Shown here: positions 56,735-64,000 of the stretch, piece by piece
How positions within the stretch are numbered: the first letter of the stretch is position 1
How the letters are laid out: the number at the start of each line of letters is the position of its first letter
Source: Mesodorylaimus sp. YZB2_4
Lineage: Eukaryota; Nematoda; Enoplea; Dorylaimida; Dorylaimidae
Assembly: GCA_030248295.1 (NCBI GenBank)
Contig: JASANH010000744.1
Coordinates: 62,001-126,000 of the forward strand
DNA length: 64,000 bases
Direction: 5' to 3'
Notes under the pieces: model-generated
The model's input: only the letters and a program-made list of their open reading frames with translations
Database searches by the model: none
Told to the model about the DNA's origin: nothing
Translations under genes and position numbers: made by a program

Positions 56735-57623
56735 ATGGTGAATGTGCAACTGGAGCGAGACCAAAAAGTGGGCAGGTGAGTGATACGAAAGTTGGCCGAG
56801 GGTGGTTTCGGGGCGGTGTACCATGCCATTGACGAAAAGACGAACGACGATTGCGCCATCAAGATCGAGGCTTGCGACCAGAATTCGGTGCTCAAAATGG
56901 AGGCGTTCGTGTTGATGCAACTTCGATGACTGAGCCCACATGCGTGCGCCTTCCTCGGCTGCGGCCGCCAGAATGGCAAGCGCAATTACTTGGTCATGAC
57001 GCTGGTTGGCCGTAGTTTGTCAGACTTGCATCGATCCCGTCCCGACCGGAAGTTCTCGCACGCCACCGTGGCCCGCTTGGCCGTTCAGTGCGTTGAGGTA
57101 AGAAAACCACTGACTGCTGGCTGCTCCAGTCTGACGCTTGCTCTTCAATTCAGGCCTTAGAGGATCTGCACAATATTGGTTAGATCCATCGCGACGTCAA
57201 GCCCGGTAACCTGGCCATCGGTCGAACGAACATGGACCGCCGCGTGGTCTACATACTCGACTTCGGCTCGGCCCGTCGTTACTCGAGCGACGTGTTGAAC
57301 AAGGATCTGCGCCCGGCTCGACAAGGCGTCGGCTTTCGTGGCACTGTGCGATACGCTTTGATAAATGTTCACGCCTGGATAAATGACGTCACGACGATCT
57401 GCTCAGCCTGATGTACGTGATGGTCGAATTTCGGGCCAGTCAACTGCCGTGGAACGACGTGGACGACGACGACGACCCGCATGAAGAGGAAGATCCCAGT
57501 CGCGCAACTGCTCAAAGATGCCGACGCCGAATACAGCACGCTCTAAACTCGCCTGCCAAGATGCAGTGCAAGGACAAGCCCGACTACGAGTGAATGATCG
57601 GTGTGCTGCAGAGCTTGCAATGA
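56735..57623 (+). pseudogene. TTBK/casein-kinase-1-like kinase pseudogene
   Basis: Two exon-like blocks joined by a GT-AG intron (about 57099-57153) read as a CK1/TTBK kinase: VIRKLAEGGFGAVYHAID (glycine loop), CAIKIEACDQ (VAIK lysine), LVMTLVGRSLSDL, IHRDVKPGNLAIG, ILDFGSARRY and FRGTVRYA. In-frame stops occur just before VIRKL, after LMQLR, and just before IHRDVK. A frame shift near 57385 separates RYAL from the DDLLSLMYVMVEF block. The DFG and HRD motifs are intact, so decay is recent, or errors are present. Kinases of this class are greatly expanded in nematodes. Confidence 0.85.
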
Positions 57624-59181
57624 CGACAAAAGTAGGCCGACGACGGAGCGTTCGAGGGAGTGATCGATGATCGATGACCAGTGTGATCAGACCTCCCGAT
57701 GTGCTTTGCGTGAGCGTGTATGATCCCCAGTCCAACATGGAAACAGAACTGTGTCACAGGGGAGGAATTTGTTTGAGACTTCTGCGCTCGAAAGTGTGTC
57801 AGTCTACTTGAGGAGCAAACTCTAGGAAGACTTTAGTTACAGTATGCCGACATGCTGCTGTTAGGGTTAAATAAATACTAAGTGGCTGTTACTATGTGAA
57901 CGGTCAGTGGTACAGCATTTGTAGATAATTACGCCCCCTCATGCCGTGATGCAACCCGTTGTGTATCTGGGCCTACCTATGGCACTATTATCCACAGTTT
58001 TTGAACCCTTCAGCGCTCGATTGATACTGCGTGACATTATGCGAATAGATCTCCTCTGGTGGCCCTTGTGTCGTGAGAAAGTCGGATTTTGAAATAATGC
58101 ATGTGTGGAATTTCCACAGGTGCAAGGTTGCACCTCTTGGTAAGCTGCGACTTACGAGCATCCACCCAAAACTTGAAATTTGGTACATAGGTATGTATAG
58201 TATGTTCACAGGGATATGCACTTAATTACGGTCAGGGAGGGTTTATGGTTCGCAAACCGACCTCTCACCGGGGATCGAGCTCGGGACGAGCCCAGCAACT
58301 CGCTCCCAAGCAATACGTAGAGACGAGTGTCAAACCTCTGCACCACCGCGGCCGCTAAACAAACATACATACTATCTCTACATACGGTCCACCCTCCAAA
58401 CATATGACACGTAAAATTACACTACCACACACACTATGGAACGGACACATCACAAATCAAACGAGTCAGGGACTCAATATATCACACGCGCCATGACGAC
58501 TTCTTTAAGTGCAATCTTTCAACTATTTCTAACAAGAGCCAGCTCAAAAAAACTTTCTTCCAAAAAATCATAGAACGTTATCAAAAAAACGTAGCATTAA
58601 TAAAAAACAACGCTGAACTCGAAATTAGAAAACTGAATAAACTGGCTGAAACTCGAACACTGTTGGTTGCGAGGCCACGGACAAGCGTTGACCAGGGTTG
58701 GCGCGGCGATCGTTCAAAGTGAACAGCCCAGCGGGAAGCCAGTTTACTTCGAGTCAACAAAATTTGAAACAGAAAAGATTTACAAGTGGAAAGTACGATT
58801 CATCGTCCCCCACATGTCCTACAGAACAAAATAGCGAGTCAATACATCAAAGATTTATAAAATATTCGTTTTGCTTTGTAAATTGGTCAAAAGTTTGAAC
58901 TAACCACCTACAGTAGAGAGCCTAGAGAACTACCTCGCAGAGCTGCATCCACACTCTCGGTTTGCTGACCAGTACACCAAAGTCCGAATCAAAGTACTCG
59001 GCTTCGAAAACCATAAATGGCTTACCGGACAGCCGACTCGATTCCAACCTGTCGCTCTCTGACATCGAACGAAGGGTGATGCGCATGAAAATTATCAGCC
59101 GGTCGGTTTTTATTTCCCTGGCCGTTCCTTAAAAGTAATTGCGAATTTATTTTCACTGCACTAGACAAATAAATGTTAAAC
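57624..59181. other. Spacer with a SINE-like element
   Basis: No gene was recognised. On the minus strand at about 58360-58240, GGTGGTGCAGAGGTTTGACAC (A-box-like) is followed by GAGCTCGATCCCCGG (B-box-like), so a tRNA-derived SINE is likely. The region around 58500-58900 is A-rich. Confidence 0.4.
58240..58360 (-). repeat. tRNA-derived SINE-like sequence (minus strand)
   Basis: A- and B-box-like strings as described for the surrounding spacer, with a G/C-rich start GCGGCCGCGGTGG. The tRNA fold is not complete. Ends are undefined. Confidence 0.4.
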
Positions 59182-59861
59182 TTACGCGGACATTGCGATC
59201 AGTTGTCTGTTCACTCGTCGCAGCTTCGCAATTTCTTCTTTGCATTGGTTAACAGCCCTGTTCGTCTCGTACAGCTGATTCTCCAAAAATTCCACTCGAC
59301 CCATCACAGCGATCGAGCTCGCACCAATACCAGACTCCGGCTGACCTGGGCCTTCATTGTTGCGAGTCGCCAAAGCTTCTTCCAATCGTCGTATTTTTTC
59401 GTGACTGACGCTGCACTTTTCTCGTAAGTGGTCGCGGTCTTGCTCGACGACACGCAGCGCGCCCTGGCTTCTTTGTAGCTCTTCTTTCAGCTTTGCAATA
59501 ATAGCAGACTTTCTCTCCATCGCTTACTCCGACTGATTTTGCTGTTTGAGGGCTTGAAGCTCGCAAAACAACTTCTCGCCTTGAGCGTTCGCCTTGTCAC
59601 GATCATTCCTGGGGGTTTTACCATGACTCGCAATTGATCCACTCGATCCAAGTCATCATTAGTCGCTCAGCTGCAGGAATGCTGGACTTTTCGTCATGAA
59701 ATTGTTGGAACTTTTTCAATTCAGGCCGTTCGACAGTCTTCTGGCCGCGAAGATGAAACCATTCATCCTTGTCTTGTAGCTTCCGTTCAAATGCAGTCTT
59801 TTCACGGATCAAGTTCTTGATTTCGACAAACTGGTTGACGCTAAATTCACAGTCTCCGTTC
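59182..59861 (-). pseudogene. Coiled-coil protein remnant with a frame shift and a stop
   Basis: From an acceptor at 59862 the minus strand reads CEFSVNQFVEIKNLIREK and a long charged helix to about 59660, then continues only after a change of frame into DRDKANAQGEKLF. A TAA at 59526-59524 interrupts it just before AMERKSAIIAKLKEE; the frame then runs to a stop at 59182 with heptad patterns (HLREKCSVSHEKIRRLEEAL, VEFLENQLYETNRAVNQ). No named family is assigned. Upstream exons were not found. Either a pseudogene or a gene with assembly errors, like the LIM and kinase copies nearby. Confidence 0.5.
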
Positions 59862-60248
59862 TAGAAAAGATAAATAAATTAAGAATGCCATTCGAGGTGA
59901 CAGTTTCAAGCTAATACGTAGAGCAGCGAATCTGTGCGTGGGAGGATATAGAATATTATCAGTGCTCGCTAGTAGCAGTCATCAGTCCGGGGGGTCATCA
60001 GGATCAGTCCTTCATGCTACATGTAACCAAAAGTTAGACCTAACGCATCGACGGACCGACAGATCCGAGGTGTAGATCGGCTCATACTCCTATCCGACTG
60101 GTGGATCGGAAATAAAGTTGATCGACTTTATCTGCCAGGAAATCATTGAGCAGGAAGCAATATACATACACGTACCACTGTTCCTCCAAATCCATATAGC
60201 ATACCACTTTACGCGCTGATTGGTCTGTTATGTCCCTTTTGGGAGGCC

Positions 60249-60565
60249 TCACAAACGATGCGAGGAACCAGAACAGTCTGAAGAAACTGGACTACGGCCA
60301 TCATTTTTTGGATTGGACACCAGCCCGACTAAAACTTTATCAGTTTCTGGATCGGATGTGTCGATTTCGGCTGCTAGGACAGTATACCTAGTTGTGATGC
60401 GGCTTGACAGTTTAGTTTGACAAGAGACCGCACAAACATCGACAACATATGGGGTACGTGCAGCGTCAAGCAGCCGACTGATCGTGAGCTCTCTACCCCT
60501 TGCCGACAGCGACTGTGGTCTCACTAACGCCAAAGCTAGTCGCCAAAGCATTAAAATACGTACAC
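60249..60565 (-). CDS. Possible exon of unknown product (weak)
   Basis: A minus-strand frame from the ATG at 60565 gives about 105 residues, ending TDKVLVGLVSNPKNDGRS and a Ser-rich tail. Composition is protein-like but there is no recognisable domain or supported splice partner. Listed because the 59862-60906 stretch has nothing else. Confidence 0.2.
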
Positions 60566-60906
60566 TCATGCTATTTTCCTCCCTCACTAAACGACAGGAC
60601 CCGATGGAAAGGCCTCACTGAACAAGTAGCCCATGGCGTGGGGTGCAAGGTCATCCAAGGAAGATCCATCGTCAAGGATTGAACGGTCACAAAGTCGCCA
60701 GTGACAGCTAAAACTCTTCCCGGCTTTGCAGCAAACGTTGGGAAAAGTCAATAAACCTTTGTCAAGTATGATCATTTTAGTTCGCAGTATGCACTCGCCT
60801 TCAAGTCAAAATAATCACTGCAAACGCACCGAAGTAAGTAGAAAAGGCCTGTATAAAAAACCAAAAACTTTTCGAATCACATGGGATCACTTTCTTCTTT
60901 TCGGCT

Positions 60907-62008
60907 TTAATCTTCGATCGAGCTCGAAGTGTAGAGCACGGCTTGGCTCACCAGCTGCGTCGGTGGTCCATCGTCCATGGTCACGCTTTTCAAGCTCTTC
61001 CCTCCCTTCGCACTTTCTTCCTGCACTGACTCGCTCCCGAGATTCATCAAAGACGAAGACGATATAGAGGCAGAAGGAGTCGAGGACACCGAACCCGTGG
61101 TTGACATCGAACCAGTATCGGTCACTGTACTGACCACGCTGGTGCACGTGCTCTCACCCGTCACCGACACCAACGGTCCTTCGCCAGGCTCGCTCTCGCA
61201 AGACGACACGATCTCGACGCCCTTGACTGAGCCCGTCGTTTTTGGTTCAGCTTCCCTCTCCTCCAAACGGGAAAACAGGTCGAAGGACGGGCACGTGCCC
61301 ACGTCCCACTCCGTCCCCAACAGGCCGATCGAAGGGGCGTCCTGGCCACTACTTTGCAGAACCAATGATTGAGCACCGAACATCAGACGATGCATTTCCA
61401 TCTCGTCGTCTGGTTGCCTCAGAAGGCTCAAGTCGGCGTGCACATCCGCTTGCGCAGTCTTGATTTGAGGATCTTCGTCCACGCTTTCCATTTCTTCTAG
61501 GACCACGTCGCCCGGTGGCTGTCCCAAATCCAGCTCCTCTCGTCCGACCAAGTTTGAGTCGAGCTCGGCCACATAGGCAACAGCCAGCTCTTGATCTATG
61601 ATGTCGCTTCGATCGGCGTCGGGATATTCGGGATAAGACTTGCTGTCCTTGTCGTCGCTGTCTTCGCTTTCCTGATCTTCGTATTCTTCCTCGCATTCAT
61701 CTTGATGATCGCCTTGATCCCGAACATCGTCCGTTTGGTGAACCTTCTTCTCCTTCTTTTTTCGGGCCCCGCACAACAGACTGTAGACGCTCATCGATCG
61801 GTTTTTCTGTTTCGCCTCATTCGGCGCATGCTTTTCACTTCGCGAGCGTCGAAACCACTTGCGTCGTCCTGCGAAGAAAACAGGGAACCTGCGGTCACTT
61901 TGTCATCATTCTTTTCTCAGACCACTGATACAAAATCTGGGGCCTACCTGCTACTTTTTGTTCCTCTTTCTCTGGAACCACGCCTAGTACCATCGCTTCG
62001 TCCGTCAT
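60907..62008 (-). CDS. Acidic, serine-rich protein, unknown
   Basis: Two exons on the minus strand (62008-61948 and 61868-60907) join in phase to 340 residues starting MTDEAMVLGVVPEKEEQK. A basic cluster (RRKWFRRSRSEK) near residue 22 is followed by KKKEKK, then a strongly acidic stretch (ECEEEYEDQESEDSDDKDSK), a mid-region with helical segments (ADLSLLRQPDDEMEMHRLMF), and a Ser/Thr-rich C-terminal third. Probably mostly disordered. No family recognised. A nuclear or scaffold role could be guessed from the charge pattern but is not shown. Third positions are G/C-rich. Confidence 0.65.
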
Positions 62009-62638
62009 GACCACAACTAATTCGTAACAGTTTTCTAAGGAACACACCGCAGGTTCAGCCTTCACTGATTCGCAGTGATTGCTGGCTTGGTTGGAGACGG
62101 GCATATGGGAGTGTACAGTGTGCAAGGCTCTTGCAACTTGACCTACTGGATGTACGAACTACGTGCAGAGGGATTACCGGTACCCTGCAAGTTGAAGCTA
62201 TGCACTATGCTATGCTATTTTACGTCACCCAAGCACGTTGCCATGCACTTAAAAGGGGCGTCACAAATAAAAATAAAATAAAAGTCACGAGAACTTTCGA
62301 AATTGTCATTAAAAATATGCTGTATAAAACATGCATATGAACTAAAAGCCATTTCATATCGAAGATCATTCCGCAAGATCATTGCTGAGTATTCGAATGA
62401 TTGCTTGCCTGCTCTTGCACTTTTCAGTCCGACTCTCCTCGTTCACCGAATTCTATTGCGTTCAGAACATTCATCATAGCACACGACGACTCGTCACTCG
62501 CATCACAGGGTTAGTCCACTTCGCTTTGTTGTCTTCGAACGACTTATTCAGCATCGCCTCACGCTTACGATGGCTGACCAGTCTTGCTTCCCTTGGAGAT
62601 ACCCGCCCTTCGGTTCCCGGTCAAGCTGGCGGTCTGTC

Positions 62639-62974
62639 TCATCCAATGCTAAGCAGTTTCATGTAGCCCGGAATGTCCTTAGCTTCGACCTAAACAGGGA
62701 GTTGGACCGCGTGGGAAATGGGCATCGGTCAGATCAGACTCATCGTCAGGGGTGGTGATCATACAATACCCCATGCCATCACCATACGACAGAAAAATAG
62801 CTATGGAAGAGTGCCTACCTTCAAGGCGTAGTGTTTCAGATGTTCTTCCTCGGTTCTGACCTTGCCTTCGCTTACTGCGCTGCATCGACCACTAAGCATG
62901 CGCACATTCTCCCTTGGAGCATCCAAAACCTTGCTCGCGGCGATCTTCTCTTCTCGCGTGTTTTTCGTCCCCAT
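62639..62974 (-). CDS. Small charged protein, unknown
   Basis: Two exons on the minus strand (62974-62819 and 62689-62639) join in phase 0 to 68 residues. The product is Lys/Glu-rich: MGTKNTREEKIAASKVLDAP, then VRTEEEHLKHYALK and a C-terminal AKDIPGYMKLLSIG. Donor AAG|GTAGGC and acceptor TTTAG are acceptable. It is too short for frame-finding alone, and no homology is recognised. It could be the end of a longer gene with upstream exons. Confidence 0.4.
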
Positions 62975-63136
62975 GTCCACACTTGGTCACTCTGCACGAA
63001 TACCTGAGATCTTTCGCTGACAGCACGCACATAGAGACATTACATGCTGCGGGCCTGGCATAAGTGCCAAACTGGGCCCGTATTTGCTTGTATTCAGGCC
63101 GGCTAGGGTCAGTAACGTGAAAATTTCTGTTCAAGG

Positions 63137-63226
63137 ACTTGAAAAACTCATTGAAAACTTGAAAAATTTGAAGACTTGAAAAACTCATTGTCAGAAGACT
63201 TGAAGACTTGAAGAAGTCATTGTCAG
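63137..63226 (+). repeat. Short ACTTGAA-based tandem array
   Basis: ACTTGAA(G/A) recurs at least six times with larger units such as ACTTGAAAAACTCATTG appearing twice and GTCATTGTCAG-type ends. Low complexity; no coding potential. Confidence 0.7.
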
Positions 63227-63407
63227 ATTTTACGCAAGATCTTTGCTGACACAAACAAACAACACGAAGTTCGTGGGACCACGTATGGTATACCGCATAT
63301 TTTAGAAAACACTAAATTCCTGACTCAGGAACAGCAGTCAGGCACGAAGCCAAGGTTTTGCAGTTCGAGAGAGACCAAATGAAGCATTTGCGCAGTCCTA
63401 TACAACC

Positions 63408-64000
63408 TTAGGCAATAAGCTGAGGCAATCGAGATTCCTTGAACTGCTCTTCATATATTCGGGCAAGCTCTAACATGAGGCTAACTCGGTCAGGCATGGT
63501 CATAAAGTAGCCACCTATGGGAAGCCCTTGCGGTGCTCCGGGATATGGCTTGGAGAAACACAAGGGCACGTTCAGGGCTGGCAGGGCGAACAGGCCACCC
63601 AAATCGTGCAGGTGTCCGTTCGAGTTAGGATATGGCAAATCGTCCTGGATGGAATTTGGGCCCTGTCGATGATCAGGTATCGGCCAGGGAAGGGAATTCA
63701 GCGTAGGCATCACCACAACGTCAACACGATCGAATATTTTGCTTTGCAGTCGTCTTCTTACTATGGATAAGTTCCGACCATAGCGCTGCCTCGAGGCGGG
63801 GCAGGAGACTGTCCGCTTGCTCAGGAGCCCCAGCAGCGATCGATAGAAGGCTGGAGTGGACTGGTGCCGAGCTATGCCATCGGCGCTGCCGATCATTTGG
63901 CCACTGGATGACCGCATCGGACGATGTTTGAGAAACCGTGTCATGTCGGACACAATGCACGACCACCGATGGTTCTCGTTATCCAGGACCGGCCGTGCCA
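63408..64000 (-). CDS. Amidase-signature enzyme, C-terminal part (runs off the right edge)
   Basis: The minus-strand frame is open from base 64000 to a stop at 63408-63410. The amidase family hydrolyses amide bonds with a Ser-cisSer-Lys triad. The visible part is the C-terminal third: RVDVVVMPTLNSLPWPIPDH, the LPALNVPLCF strand and QGLPIGGYFMTMPDRVSLML before the last helix LARIYEEQ. The Gly/Ser-rich signature and catalytic residues lie outside the window. It could be an FAAH-like or glutamyl-tRNA amidotransferase-A-like protein; these cannot be separated here. Confidence 0.75.
   Translation of the reverse strand, partial: ARPVLDNENHRWSCIVSDMTRFLKHRPMRSSSGQMIGSADGIARHQSTPAFYRSLLGLLSKRTVSCPASRQRYGRNLSIVRRRLQSKIFDRVDVVVMPTLNSLPWPIPDHRQGPNSIQDDLPYPNSNGHLHDLGGLFALPALNVPLCFSKPYPGAPQGLPIGGYFMTMPDRVSLMLELARIYEEQFKESRLPQLIA

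Overview
The window is nuclear DNA of an invertebrate animal. Genes are split by GT-AG introns, many short with TTTTCAG-type acceptors, and the proteins are animal housekeeping families: PDCD4, BUB3, TRAP-beta, ETF-beta, VIP36, REV7, RPB8, TXNDC11, PPWD1, taspase-1, TMEM147 and a mitochondrial glutamate carrier. Acceptor-like sites within about 6-50 nt upstream of several start codons, close same-strand gene pairs, and a divergent PP1 plus a TTBK/CK1-like kinase copy are compatible with a spliced-leader animal such as a nematode. The sequence alone does not settle the phylum.

Layout. 1-416 is the 5' end of a coiled-coil gene leaving the left edge. 417-8636 has no convincing gene but holds a 1.9 kb element with 45-bp terminal inverted repeats and an internally deleted Tc1/mariner copy with perfect 32-bp ends and a TA duplication. 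8.6-17.5 kb carries PDCD4, BUB3 and two tiny single-pass membrane proteins, all on +. 17.8-24.3 kb carries TRAP-beta (-), ETF-beta (-), a VIP36-type lectin (+) and REV7 (-). 24.9-45 kb carries RPB8 (-), TXNDC11 (+), PPWD1 (-), a glutaredoxin-like/taspase-1 pair only 3 nt apart (-), TMEM147 (+) and the glutamate carrier (+). Exon chains for these genes close in frame and give lengths close to their human counterparts, so they are well supported.

45-64 kb differs. Coding DNA is richer in G/C at third positions, intergenic DNA is repeat-rich, and several genes are unusual or broken: a small unknown protein, a two-LIM protein with frame breaks in LIM2, a predicted membrane-anchored serpin whose reactive-centre-loop region is replaced by a Ser/Thr/Lys-rich insert of more than 200 residues, a divergent PP1, a TTBK/CK1-like kinase pseudogene, a coiled-coil pseudogene, an acidic serine-rich protein, and the C-terminal part of an amidase leaving the right edge.

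Mobile DNA often sits inside introns. A hAT-like MITE family (15-bp ends, 8-bp target duplication) occupies most of the TRAP-beta intron and part of the intron of a tiny membrane-protein gene. tRNA-derived (SINE-like) pieces lie in introns of ETF-beta, VIP36 and TXNDC11. The introns of RPB8 have a strong strand base skew (C/A-rich on +, so G/U-rich in the transcript). The genes serve unrelated cell processes (translation control, spindle checkpoint, ER translocation, secretory lectin, mitochondrial metabolism, DNA damage tolerance, transcription, splicing) and do not form one pathway.
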